A stretch of DNA of 64,000 nt from Cyanidiococcus yangmingshanensis (Eukaryota > Rhodophyta > Bangiophyceae > Cyanidiales > Cyanidiaceae): NCBI GenBank assembly GCA_013995675.1, contig VWRR01000010.1:62001-126000 (forward strand), given 5' to 3'. Of the stretch, positions 33,186 to 43,576 are shown one piece after another; the first letter of the stretch is position 1; every line of letters starts with the position of its first letter. The notes below the pieces were generated by a model, which saw only the letters and a list, made by a program, of their open reading frames with translations, ran no database searches and was not told the DNA's origin. Both the position numbers and the translations under genes were made by a program.

Positions 33186-33186
33186 C

Positions 33187-33654
33187 ATGTTCATTGGAAA
33201 TAGCTTATGCTTGAGTGGTCGCTCGACGGTTTTGCGTGAACGCAAGTGTGCGGTTCGAATGAGCGCGGCGGTACCTGATCCGGAGCGCCGGTCTCTGTTG
33301 CGTGCTACAGCGGGTGTGGCGCTGGCGGGTCTACTGGCGGCTGTGTTGCCTGGCGCGACCCCGAGCTTGGCACTGACACGTGAAGCTGCAAAACGTAAGG
33401 AAGAGGAGCCGAAGCTTGACGACCAAAAGGAGCTTGATAAGTACGTGAGTGGTCTGAAGTACGAAGAGGAATTATACGAGAACCCTGACCCTGCAGAGAA
33501 GGAGATCTATCGGACCAAGAAAGCCGAGAAGGAGCCTGACTACAAGAAGAAGGAGGACGAGATCTTGAAGAAAGAGTCGAGCGTGTTGAAGGAGGAGGCA
33601 CGTGAGGCGGCCAAAGAGAGTGAAGTTCTCCGAGGAGAGTTCGAGAAGCACTGA
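33187..33654 (+). CDS. Tat-targeted thylakoid lumen protein, unknown function
   Basis: The chosen ATG gives 155 residues with a bipartite plastid signal. A stroma-type part (MFIGNSLCLSGRSTVLRERK) and an AVRMSA cleavage-like site are followed by a twin-arginine signal (DPERRSLLRATAGVALAGLL) ending at TPSLA/LT. The mature part of about 90 residues is almost all Lys and Glu with no hydrophobic core: KRKEEEPKLDDQKELDKYVS, then KYEEELYENPDPAEKEIY, then repeated Lys/Glu helix. A Phe near position 2 is common in red algal plastid transit peptides. A small soluble or photosystem-associated lumen protein is inferred; no family is recognised. The in-frame extension upstream to 32662 is GC-rich and unlike protein, so it was not used. 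Confidence 0.75.
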   Translation: MFIGNSLCLSGRSTVLRERKCAVRMSAAVPDPERRSLLRATAGVALAGLLAAVLPGATPSLALTREAAKRKEEEPKLDDQKELDKYVSGLKYEEELYENPDPAEKEIYRTKKAEKEPDYKKKEDEILKKESSVLKEEAREAAKESEVLRGEFEKH

Positions 33655-33695
33655 ATGTGCCGAGTCGGATCATGCGCTATCTCCCAATGGTAGGC

Positions 33696-33837
33696 AGAAG
33701 ATGGTATGCTCCTGCCAATTGTCTCTTCAAAATCCTACTGTAGTGAAGACTCGGTTCGTTGAGGGAAGAAGATGGTATGGCCCTGCGAATTGTCTCTTCA
33801 AAATCCTACTGTAGTGAAGACTCGGTTCGTTGAGGGA
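33696..33837 (+). repeat. Tandem duplication, 71-bp unit, two copies
   Basis: The block beginning AGAAGATGGTATG and ending GTTCGTTGAGGGAA starts at 33696 and again at 33767. The copies differ at about two positions. Each copy contains CTTCAAAATCCTACTGTAGTGAAG, whose ends (CTTCA/TGAAG) can pair into a hairpin. It lies 42 bases after the stop codon of the lumen-protein gene, so it is probably in that 3' UTR. Confidence 0.85.
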
Positions 33838-35019
33838 AAGCGTCCAGTGTGACAGGGTAAAGGGAGCGTTTTCAGAACACAACAACCCCCGTACAACAAC
33901 ATCCGTTCACGAAAATGCATTTTCTTCATACGTGCCTGCGTCATGAGCACCCCTATTCATCCGTCATCGCATGGCTAGGTGATCGGCCCAGTGGTATGCC
34001 AACATCCAGCCGTCATCGCCTGCACCGCGACCGCGTCGCGCGCATCGAACGGATGCTGAACACGAATCATTGAAGCGCAAAGAGTTGTTCGAGACGGCAC
34101 AACGGCTCTCGTCGCACGCTTCCACCACAAAGGAGTCAAGCGAACAGGCAACATTGTCGACCCGTTTCTGGACGATACGATTTTTCCAAAAAAAAACACC
34201 CCTCCTCAGGTCAAGAACCGGAAAGAACGCAGCTCGGCTCAGCGCGCAGCGTCGCAGACACCACCCGGCGTACGCAGACAGACGATCGGCGCCATCCCAG
34301 ATCCGAGCACGTCTGCAAGCGTGTAGCTGCCGCGTTCTCTTGGCTCGATTTGCATCCACCCTTTTCCAATTCAACCAAAGCCGCTAAGAGAATGTAGGAT
34401 GATCGATAGATAGGAGTATGACGCATCGAAATCGACCGGACTCGAATGCTCTATTCGCTCTAACGACGCCCCCGCGGTCACCAAAACCCACGAGGTACTG
34501 AACCTACTTGCTTGCCCCGATAAAGTCTCGACCATTCATGCCCTAGTTCTGTTCTTTCACTCCCTGATCCATGAGAATCACTTGCGGCTCCATTCATTCG
34601 CGAGGAGCAAGATCGGCCGAGCCCATCTTGCTCGATCAACCGATGAGGCCGTCGGGGGCCAGCCAGCCAGCCAGCCAGCCAGCCGCCCCGATGATCGGGG
34701 CGCCTCGTGGCTGTGCGCCGACGGCGTCGGCGGGGCGATTTGTCCGAGACGCGGACGGGAGGGCGTCTAGCGGCCACAGCGCCCCCCCCCTCAAAGGATT
34801 TGGGGTTCGTTGTCCGGCTCGCTGGCTTGCACAGCCACGGACGGGTGGTTGCTCCAACGAACGGCCAAGTCTACCAGCGTTTGACCTTGTATTCATATCG
34901 GGTGTACACTTGGTTCCAGCGTCTCGGTATTGCTGGAAGGAAACCGCTCAATAAGACGTTGGAAAGCCAGCATAGCTCACCAAAACAATTGTGACGTTGT
35001 GATTGTCTCAGCACGGACC
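33838..35019. other. Long intergenic region, no gene recognised
   Basis: Some 1.2 kb precede the mitochondrial peptidase gene. ORFs overlap in all frames without family resemblance. Simple-sequence tracts are present: a tetranucleotide array at 34659-34684 and a run of nine C near 34783-34793. The rest shows no clear signal. Confidence 0.45.
34659..34684 (+). repeat. (CCAG)n microsatellite
   Basis: Six and a half perfect CCAG units lie within a GC-rich intergenic stretch. Confidence 0.9.
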
Positions 35020-37032
35020 ATGTTGGCGCTCGTTCGTTGTGGTGTAACGGCCTCGCTGACGGCGATTGGTCGTTCGCGTGCGCCAGTTGCTGTCGGCCTA
35101 CGATCGTTACGTCACTATGCAAGTGCGGCGGATGATGTCGGTGGGGATGGTTCTAGTTCGCTGGAACGTCCACCATGGCTCTGGCGCAAGCTGCAAAGCT
35201 GGCTCGGTTTTGAAGTTCCCCTGTCGACGGCGCTGCCACAGGTGCCGCAGCCAACGCCCTCAGAGCCGGTACCGCGGCCCAGCGGTTGCCGTGTAACAAC
35301 CCTCAGTAACGGTGTACGTGTTGTGACCCCTGTGAACGCATCTGCCAAAGCCTTTTCTGCAAACGATTTGGTGACGTCGTTTGGTGTCTATTTCCATGCG
35401 GGATCGCGACACGAGAACCATCGCTCGGCGGGGAGCACGCACGCTCTGGAGGCGTTGGCGTTTCGGTCTTCAACGCTTGAGCGCTCGCGTTTCCGCATCG
35501 CTCAGGATATTGAGCGTACCGGCGGTTCGGTTGGCTGCGCGGCAGCGCGGGAATCGCTGGCCTTTACTGGTGAGTGTATGCGAGAGATGGCACCATCGTT
35601 GATTGCACTGGTGTGCGAGGCTGCAGTACGGCCCCAGATCGTCGCCTACGGAGAAGTTTCAGCCGCGGTGGATGATTCAATTCGAGCAGAATTGCAGGAT
35701 GCGTTGAAAGTGATTGAATATGAACAACAACAGACCATGGGCAAAGATACACAATTGCAAATGGTGGAAACACTGCACGCTACTGCCTACCAGGGCAACA
35801 CATTAGGTAAGTTTATCATGTCCGCAGTGAAGCCACACCGAAGCACCTTCGGCATAGAGAGTGCTGAGGGGCGTTCTGACTTTTGGTCGCGCTCCGCCCC
35901 TTGCGCTGGTTACGCTTCGGAGAACAAGATGTCCCGGTTCGCTTTGGCGAACGGCGTAGGTTGACCACCACCAAGTGACACGTTCTGTGTTGGTTGGTGG
36001 TTGCTATGCGATCGCAAGCTGGTCACCTGCGGACTTCATCGGATGCGCGCTAGAGCAGGCCGAGACTGGCGCAAGATGAATGCTGGGATCCTCGGACTGT
36101 GTCGGAGTGCACCCACAGACACATGGACCATACTAGAACTGGATACTAACCGTGATCATTGGAATACGTAGGTTTGCCGCTTTTCATGAATGAAAAAAGA
36201 CGGAAAAAGTTGGTACCAGAAGCAGTGAAAGACTTTCTGAGCCAGCGAATGCAGAACCCGGCGAATATCGTGGTTGCTGCAGTAGGTATCGGTCACGACC
36301 AGCTGCTGCGTGTCGTCGACAAGGCGCTGGGCTGGTTGCCAACCACCGCGTCAAACAAAGGCACGGTCGACATGGCAGCACAGTACACTGGTGGGGAGGC
36401 ACGTCTCGACGGAGACGGCCTTGCACAAATTGCGGTCGCTTGTGAAGCGGTCTCTTGGTCAGACCCTGATCTTATTCCAGTCGCAGTCCTGAATACCCTG
36501 CTCGGTGGTGGTGGCTCGTTCTCCGCTGGCGGGCCCGGCAAGGGCATGTATTCGCGACTCTACACGAGCGTATTGAATCAGCATCCCTGGGTACAGTCCT
36601 GCACTGGATTCAATCACTGCTACACTGATTCGGGTCTTTTTGGTATCCACGCAAGTGCAGAACCCTGACCGATTACCTGAACTCGCTGAAATCATTTGCG
36701 AAGAGATCTCCAAGATGGGCCAAGTGACCCGAACGGAACTTGCACGCGCCAAGAATCAAACCAAAGCCTCCGTTTTTATGAATCTCGAGAGTGGGACGGT
36801 CACTTGTGAGGACCTCGGAAGACAAATCCTGACCGCAGGTCAATATGTGGAGCCCGCTACCCTGTATACCGCGATTGAAAAGGTCACCGAGAAAGACGTT
36901 TTTAGGGTGGCGGCGCGGCTGCTCCGTTCGCGTCCCACTGTGGTCCTGTACGGCGAGATGTATGGAGCTCCATCGTATGAGCAAATATCAGAGGCCGCTG
37001 GCATGAAAGCGCTTCAGAGCGGTACAGCGTAA
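35020..37032 (+). CDS. PMPCA: Mitochondrial processing peptidase alpha subunit, one intron, frame-split
   Basis: MPP-alpha binds and presents presequences to the catalytic beta subunit in the mitochondrial matrix. Exon 1 (35020-35806) has a basic presequence, TTLSNGVRVVT and SAGSTHALEALAFRSS, where the metal-binding HxxEH of beta subunits is absent as expected. Exon 2 begins at 36172, and the join reads YQGNTLG/LPLFMNEK, exactly the conserved MPP sequence. The alpha-specific glycine-rich loop follows (LLGGGGSFSAGGPGKGMYSR), then CTGFNHCYTDSGLFGIHASA. The frame changes at CCC (36663-36665): dropping one base gives AEP-DRLPELAEIICEEIS and restores the reading to the stop at 37030-37032. The ATG at 35020 is chosen because it begins a typical presequence; the ORF itself has no earlier ATG. 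Confidence 0.9.
35807..36171 (+). other. Spliceosomal intron in the MPP-alpha gene
   Basis: This 365-nt, phase 1 intron begins GTAAGT, has TACTAAC at 36144-36150 and ends TACGTAG. Removing it restores the family-conserved LGLP across the junction, so it is supported by protein homology as well as by signals. It is the best template in this window for local splice signals. Confidence 0.9.
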
Positions 37033-37906
37033 ATACCTTTGTTCCCTGCAGCATCAGTCGATCGGATCGTTCTTCCTCACACGAACGCCTTTCCATTTCG
37101 AGGTTCGACAATGTTCGCGGACAGTGTTGTCGATGGGGGTCGTAGCCTACACGTCGCTCGATTGAGATGCTGTGCTTCGTCCGAGTCGGATCATTCACGT
37201 CTGGTTGATTGTCTGTCGTTACGCTGGCCTCATAAAGGCAACCCTTAAAACGTTGATCCGTCCGGGTTCGTCGTCCAGAAAGCCAAACGCCGCTCGTCCG
37301 TTCAGCAAGTCGCTCACAACCGAAATGCGTGCTGTTTGCATGTCTTTGGCCATCTCCCGATCTGCCTGGAAAGGGGTTGCCTTCTCGCCTGTATCGATAC
37401 CTATTTCGCTGACGATTGGCCCAGTACTCCTCTTGACCTTTCAACACTTCTCCGGTATGTTTTTGGACAACTCGCCCCGAGTCACCGCTTCAGCTGAGAA
37501 CCGTCCACTACCCTCTTTCTGCAAGGGAATATGAAACGTCTCCCTGGCGCACGAGGTATTGCCAGTGTCGGTACGGAATGAACGGGAGAGCATTCCAGCG
37601 GATGCCGGTGTGCGTGGAGTTGACGCCTCGAACCACCTGTTGACTTGGTTGGTGGTATGGTCTCGTCCGAGACCTGAGGACGATCGTGAGAAACCGATAG
37701 TTCTCAGCAGGAGTACGACAAGCTCCACCGAACGACGTGGATACATCACTCGAGCATCGTTCACTCGGTGCTCATCGCCGTACCTCGTCCAAAGCCTGCC
37801 GAAAAATCCAGTACGATCCGCTACCTATGAACTGCTCGTAGAGCAAGCGTCAACCTTATGGAATTTGAATCAACTCAGCGCCAACACACGAGTCCAGAAG
37901 AACGCC
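37033..37906. other. Convergent intergenic region, nothing recognised
   Basis: These 874 bases separate the 3' ends of the MPP-alpha and SEM1 genes. Overlapping ORFs lack family resemblance, and no repeat or RNA signature was found. Confidence 0.4.
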
Positions 37907-38269
37907 TCACGACTCCATGCCCGTCGTCTGCTCGCCACCGGTGTACCCGTGCTGTCCAAGTTCTGCCGCGAGCTTTGCAGCAAAGTCCTCATCCTGGTCA
38001 ATCATATCCCAGTCATCTTGCCAATCCAGGTCTTCCTCTTCGACAGCAGCTTGATCAGGCTCCCAGTTATGCAGTTCGAACTCGTCAAAGTCATCGTCTT
38101 CGTCGAAGGTTTCAAAGTCTTCCTCAGACCGATCGTTTCTGTCGGCCTGCCCGTTTGCCTGCTCTGGTGACGGCTTCGCATCCTCCTCGTCTCGCTGCTG
38201 TTGCCGCTCTCGCTGCTTTCCTTGTTCATCCTTCTGATTGAGCCTCATTTCAGGAGGCGTCTCCGACAT
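37907..38269 (-). CDS. SEM1: 26S proteasome subunit SEM1/DSS1
   Basis: SEM1 is a small acidic intrinsically disordered protein that stabilises the proteasome lid and also serves BRCA2, TREX-2 and other complexes. The 120-residue product shows the two family motifs: FETFDEDDDFDEFELHNW with its acidic-aromatic pattern, then EEEDLDWQDDWDMIDQDEDF, and the C-terminal helix AAKLAAELGQHGY that matches human DSS1. The first 45 residues are a Gln/Arg/Glu-rich extension longer than in animals. The ORF is intact. Confidence 0.9.
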   Translation of the reverse strand: MSETPPEMRLNQKDEQGKQRERQQQRDEEDAKPSPEQANGQADRNDRSEEDFETFDEDDDFDEFELHNWEPDQAAVEEEDLDWQDDWDMIDQDEDFAAKLAAELGQHGYTGGEQTTGMES

Positions 38270-39317
38270 GTGGCCTCTAGCGCGAACCAGTCACCGATAC
38301 AGAACGAGCGTTGGGCTTCAGTATCGAACGATTCGGGTGCACACGCCTGTGGCACTCCCCCAGGGCCGGACACGACCGACTTTCTCCTGTTGTATTTTTG
38401 TGCCTTGTTGGAGGCGCGTTCAGGACGATGAGAATTCTCCTCCAAGATATCATCCGATGAGCTCTTCAGAGGCTGTTTCTTTACCTTGCACGATCCGAGG
38501 TGGTAACCATATATTTCGATGCCAGCGAACGGCATACAAACTCGCTTGCCGCAGTATACGTAGAGCACGCTCCTCTGTCGTCTTCATGTTAGGTCTGTTT
38601 CGCTTGATACGGCGCGACTGGTCAATGCCTTGTGATGGCTCTCTTTGGGAACTGCTCATTCGGTACGTATATGCTGGTGGTCTTGTCTTCTTCGAATGCT
38701 CCATGCCGCCTGTCAGTAATTGCGAGTACCCAAACCGACAAGATAGCTTGGTCTTGGCCGAGTTCTCTGGACTGGTCTAGCATCGAAAAACACTCATTCG
38801 GACTGGAGTTTCGTCTTGGCCGAGCTGCACGAATACCGCATATCCATGCGACCGGAGCAATGCCAGTCATTACTCTTGACGAGGACTCTCGGCGAAGACC
38901 AGGATGCCGCCCAACGCCTTCATCCAAAGATATCAGCAACAAAGGATCGAATGATTCCTGAGCGACCGCTGCAATCATGGACGCTGGAAGCAGAAGAGAC
39001 GAATCTGTTCTCCTCAGAGACATGTTGATCTCCATCTCTTATCCATAAACATTCTGTGGTTTCCATGGACCAGACAGCTGTTTGCTCCGAATAACCTTCA
39101 TGGTTACTGATGAGCGGACGAGATGGTAACCCTTCGCAAAAGTACACGGTCTCGTTGGGCGCGGCACCGAACGCTGGACTTGTGTGGGTAACGGCTGGCT
39201 TGCGACATAACCAGTCGTTCCAGGAAAACATCGAGTCGGGTCGCGCTTCAACCGAAATCGCAAACGCTTCAGCGTCTGAGACAGAGTGGGAGCTAGCGAC
39301 TCGTCGTCGTGGTGTTG
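38270..39317. other. Divergent intergenic region, no gene recognised
   Basis: About 1 kb separates the start codons of SEM1 and the zincin gene. A 180-codon ORF (38238-38780) overlaps the SEM1 start and looks like chance. Both promoters should lie here. Confidence 0.4.
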
Positions 39318-42300
39318 ATGTCGTCAGCCTTGTCACGAGAGCCAATCGATGCGGCTCTTCGGAGGCGACTTCTGGAGCCGGTGGGCGTATCAAGCGATGC
39401 GCGGGCAGCAGAGCACGTTGACCAGGCTGCCTTTATCGATCCAGAGACAGAAGTTCAAATTCAATATGCAGGGGAGCCGAGTTCGATTCGAGCCGGAGCT
39501 GGAGCGCAGCAAGTGGCTTCGAGCACTGCCTATGACTACCTGGGCGCTGCACCTATGTCGCCAACGATGCGAGCTGATCGCGCTTGGTGGAAAAAGTCCT
39601 CTCATTGGCTGGGACGCTGTTGCGGAATCACGCTCGTCATCGCGCTGTTTGTGTTAGCTCTGTGGTTCATAACGCTTCTCGCGTGGCAACTACGCGACAG
39701 ACGAAGGGATGCTGCCGCACGCAAGCTCCTGCCCCAGGGCGTTATCTCGAGCAAAGTCCCTTTGATGGATGAGAAGCGCTGGCGGCAAGTTTCCAGAACG
39801 CGGTTTACCTGTTCCGATCAGAGGGGTTATTTTGGTGTCTGTGTCGGCACGGGAACCTCCAACGAGACCCAGAATCGCGTTCTGTTACAAGTGCCGATGG
39901 CAGAGTTAGAACGACCTTTTGTGATCGATGCTCTGTTTACCCGTGGCGATGCCGAAGCGTCCCTCCTGCACTCACCGGCAAAGCAGGCTTCACAGAACTG
40001 GTTCGCTTTCCGTTTTGGAGAGCCGCATCCAGTTCGTACCCTTGATGTGTATCGACCACAACTGGACATGCGCATACAGACGAATGAGTCAGAGCTGGCA
40101 CAGTCGTACGCGGCCGGCACTTGGACCGGGTGGATCATAAGTCTTCCATTGGTTGCAATCATAACACCGAATACATCTTCTGTATTCCAATCGAGTCGTG
40201 CCGAGAGCGGGCACAATGAAACGCTGAACTGGCGGCTTGTGGTAGATCTCTCTTCCTGGGTTGCTAACGGCTTCTCGATCATGTCCGTCAATCCTTCGGC
40301 AGTCGCCATGGAATCCAAAAGTAAGCCTGCTGCCCGCAAGTGGGCTTGGCGAGCCGTCGCTGCCAAAGCGTTTCCGAAAAATGTACAGGTCAGCGTCCAA
40401 GCGATCATCACGCGAACCGACATGGTGAGTCATACGAATTCACAGCAATACTCTGCCGCTGAGATCGCTTTTCAGTTGATTCGTCTGCCTGAGGAGCCGC
40501 TTGCTCTGCGGCTCGCTGATGAGCGTATTGGCTACTTTACCACCTCATTCCTGTTACTGGATCATGAACAGGGTCTTCATGAGCGGATCGACGTCATCAA
40601 TCGTCGGCGACTGCCTGCTGTGTACTACATCGATCCGACGGTTCCGCGTCGCTGGCGACCATATCTAAAGCGCGGCGTTGAAAACTGGCGCACTGCGTTC
40701 GAGCAAGCTGGTTGGGAGACCTCAGGGTCAGCGCAGGAGCCACCTATTCGAGCAGTTCTTCCCGAAGATGCCGACTGGCCATCGGACTATGACATTGCTG
40801 ACGTGCGGTACAACACGATCAGTTGGTCGCCGTCGACGCGTAGTGTCTTTGCGCTGGGGCCCAGCAACACCGATCCACGCACAGGTGAAATTCTCAACTC
40901 AAATATTATCTTCACTCACGGCTGGATTCGGAGTATTATGCGTCAGTATACGAATCTGGTAGCTGCTCAGCAGCGTACGGCCTGCAAGAATGGCTCCAGT
41001 AGACTCCAGAGGCTTCGGAGCAGGGAGCTGAATCCAGCCACTGCATTCCAGGTGGCCTTCACGGAACCGTCGCTTTCAAGTACTCATGTGGTCGATGAGG
41101 CTCGTCTGGATGCACTCTCCTTTGGCGTACTGGAGATGGTCGCGCTTGTCTCCGATATAGGTGACGTTCCCGAGCGTTTTATCGGCGAATCACTCACCGA
41201 TACAGCCATGCACGAAGTCGGCCATACCCTCGGCCTTCGACATAACTTTCGAGCGAGTGCCAATGTACCTTGGCAGCAGTTAACTGATCCCGAGTACGTA
41301 GAGCGTCACGGCATTACGTCGTCAGTGATGGACTACCTTCCCATTCTGATTCTTGCCGACCAACAGAAGCAGACGCGCTATTTCCAGCATGTCGTTGGTG
41401 AATACGATGTCATGGCGATCCGTTACGGATACGGAGCGAGCCATTCGTCACCAGGGGTGCAGCAGACGCAACGGACGATGTCATTCCGGGTGGCGATTGA
41501 CGAGGCGCTGGCGGAACATCGCAGTGAACTTGACGTTTTGGCACAACAAGCCGTGGAGCGAGGACTCCATTTTGGCACCGATGAGGATGACCCGAGTCCA
41601 GAAGGGATCGATGTTTACGTGTCACAGTGGGATTTGTCGGACGATCCGCTCCAGTACCATGAAAATGTTGTCTCGCTCCTCGAGCGCGTTGTGCCCAAAC
41701 TTGGAGAGCTTGTTTACCAGCGTCATCTGTCTTGGGCGGACTATACCGAGCTGATCCGATACGCGATGGTCTTTGCATCGCGCAGTGCCCTGTACACGAC
41801 CAAGTTTTTCGGTAGCATTGAATTGCGACGGAGTCATCCGACTGGTTTCACCTTGACGCGGACAGCGACGGCTGCACAGGTACCGCGAAAACCAGTCGAT
41901 GCGGAGACGATGCGTCGAGCGCTCACCCTGCTACATCGATTGCTATCGCCATTCGAACCGCACGCCTTCCTTGGCGGGGGCTATCCTGGATGGGCCCAAG
42001 AACTCGTGGAAGCCTCCGGCCAATGTAAGGGCGTAGAGACGTACTGCATGGGCTTGCGACCGGTGCCAGTCCTAGACATGCTTCGGCACACGCGTCGCCA
42101 AGTACTCCGCATGGCGCTGGATCCAAAACGTTTAATGCGTCTTCGCGAGAACGCACAACTCGGACGTGCTGTTACCCTTCCACTCAATACCTATTTGGAG
42201 TCCCTAACAGCGATGTTTTTCGGGAATAGAAGCATCGGAGATTCGAAGGAAACGTTGCCGCTCGTGTTGGACGCGCAAGCGGACTATGTGCTCACCTTAC

Positions 42301-42557
42301 GAGAAGCGCTTCAGAACCTGACCAAAGAGAACAGAGATCCAGTTGCGGTGCTTGCAATGACTTTTGAATTGCGTCGGCTGCATTGTGTGGTGCGCAGCGC
42401 ACTCGGCACAACCGGTGGCTCTGATAGGAACACCGCGGAAGACGAGACGTATCGAGCACACCTCGTTGGTTTGAGCTCACTGCTCGCAGACAAGTTTCCG
42501 CCGTTGGATGAGCGCGGTCTCTACGGAGCTGCAACCACAACCTGTCCTCCTCATTGA
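39318..42557 (+). CDS. Membrane-anchored zinc metalloprotease of the DUF4953/DUF5117 type
   Basis: The 1,079-residue protein has one transmembrane segment near residues 100-125 (ITLVIALFVLALWFITLLAW), giving a type II topology, and a long exoplasmic part. The zinc site is HEVGHTLGLRHNFRAS near residue 632, an HExxHxxxxxH motif. Nearby are KRGVENWRTAFEQAGW, ADVRYNTISW and, downstream, SSVMDYLPI, which supplies the metzincin-like Met. This set matches a zinc-dependent protease family best known from bacteria. Substrates are unknown. The ORF starts formally at a GTG at 39309, so the first ATG (39318) is used. The gene is uninterrupted; bacterial origin is possible but would need a tree. Confidence 0.8.
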   Translation: MSSALSREPIDAALRRRLLEPVGVSSDARAAEHVDQAAFIDPETEVQIQYAGEPSSIRAGAGAQQVASSTAYDYLGAAPMSPTMRADRAWWKKSSHWLGRCCGITLVIALFVLALWFITLLAWQLRDRRRDAAARKLLPQGVISSKVPLMDEKRWRQVSRTRFTCSDQRGYFGVCVGTGTSNETQNRVLLQVPMAELERPFVIDALFTRGDAEASLLHSPAKQASQNWFAFRFGEPHPVRTLDVYRPQLDMRIQTNESELAQSYAAGTWTGWIISLPLVAIITPNTSSVFQSSRAESGHNETLNWRLVVDLSSWVANGFSIMSVNPSAVAMESKSKPAARKWAWRAVAAKAFPKNVQVSVQAIITRTDMVSHTNSQQYSAAEIAFQLIRLPEEPLALRLADERIGYFTTSFLLLDHEQGLHERIDVINRRRLPAVYYIDPTVPRRWRPYLKRGVENWRTAFEQAGWETSGSAQEPPIRAVLPEDADWPSDYDIADVRYNTISWSPSTRSVFALGPSNTDPRTGEILNSNIIFTHGWIRSIMRQYTNLVAAQQRTACKNGSSRLQRLRSRELNPATAFQVAFTEPSLSSTHVVDEARLDALSFGVLEMVALVSDIGDVPERFIGESLTDTAMHEVGHTLGLRHNFRASANVPWQQLTDPEYVERHGITSSVMDYLPILILADQQKQTRYFQHVVGEYDVMAIRYGYGASHSSPGVQQTQRTMSFRVAIDEALAEHRSELDVLAQQAVERGLHFGTDEDDPSPEGIDVYVSQWDLSDDPLQYHENVVSLLERVVPKLGELVYQRHLSWADYTELIRYAMVFASRSALYTTKFFGSIELRRSHPTGFTLTRTATAAQVPRKPVDAETMRRALTLLHRLLSPFEPHAFLGGGYPGWAQELVEASGQCKGVETYCMGLRPVPVLDMLRHTRRQVLRMALDPKRLMRLRENAQLGRAVTLPLNTYLESLTAMFFGNRSIGDSKETLPLVLDAQADYVLTLREALQNLTKENRDPVAVLAMTFELRRLHCVVRSALGTTGGSDRNTAEDETYRAHLVGLSSLLADKFPPLDERGLYGAATTTCPPH

Positions 42558-43576
42558 TGAGGCTGATTCGATGTCGAGACTGGGCCCGATGACTTTCTCT
42601 CGTTCCCCGTACTTTGGTGTCTTCATTCATCGTGAGCTCGGGCACGCGCTTTCTCAATCCGGCTGATTCATCGCTGGAACCGTATTCGAGACGTCTCCTC
42701 CAAAAATCGACCAGCACTGGTGAATGGAAAGGCTTCCGCTGCTGACGCTGGTGGTCAATGACAGGTACAGCGACGAGTCACGAACTGCATGCTTTCGCAA
42801 GCCTGACCGTTGTGGCCCAAAGCGACTCGCGACAGCGTCATCGATGCGTCTATCGTGGGATGCTCGTGCTGGCAGGCAATGATTCGAAGAATTGATTCCG
42901 CTTTCTCGCGACGCTCGAAAAGCCACCTCTTGTCGACTACATTGGTCCGTACGGTGGAGCATGAACCGGGTTTGCGCACGATCCCATTCGCTTATATGAT
43001 TGGGTGAGTATCGAACCAAGTCACGGACGCAGCCGCGCAGCATACTGATCTCATCCGGACACTTCTCAGCAACGTCGTTCTGGACGGAAACTACAACGTA
43101 GCAGGCTGCGCTGCTCTAATCAACAGGGGTTTGTTCGATTTCCTCCAAACGTATTCGTCCGTTAAAATCGAAGCATCGGAAGGATCCTTGTGATACGCAT
43201 GACGAGGCTCGTGCCAGCAAGCGTTGATTCTGCCTCAATGATGGAGGTTGTGACTCAGTCGGCCATGGTCTGGGTTCTAAACTGCCGTCGCGAGCGTTCA
43301 ATCCAATACCAAGAGAGCCTCTTTTCACGACTGGTGCCTGATGATACCGCTGCAGCTACTAGCGAACCGTCTTTTGCACATCTCCTGAAATATCTGCGCG
43401 AGTCATCAAGACGCGCTGGTGTACACAACGTAACGCAGCAACTTCGAAGGCTCGGTTCGAGACCCGGCTACAAGCATTGCGGATTTCGAAGACGTGTCAG
43501 ACCCGCTCGGGGTCATTCTGTTCGGTCACTCATGGTGTCAAAGGCGTCAGATGCAGATCGTTTTCGAATCGTCTAC
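42558..43576. other. Convergent intergenic region, nothing recognised
   Basis: About 1 kb lies between the 3' ends of the zincin and enoyl-CoA hydratase genes. ORFs up to 158 codons occur on the plus strand (43190-43666), but this one overlaps the hydratase gene antisense and has no motif. Confidence 0.4.

Noticed and set aside
32662-33186. N-terminal extension of the lumen-protein ORF
   Set aside because: GC-rich, Arg/Ala-rich sequence without structure; the ATG at 33187 starts a proper bipartite plastid signal.
43445-43475. GGTTCGAGACCCGG as a tRNA T-arm
   Set aside because: The flanking bases do not form the T-stem, and no D- or anticodon arm lies upstream.
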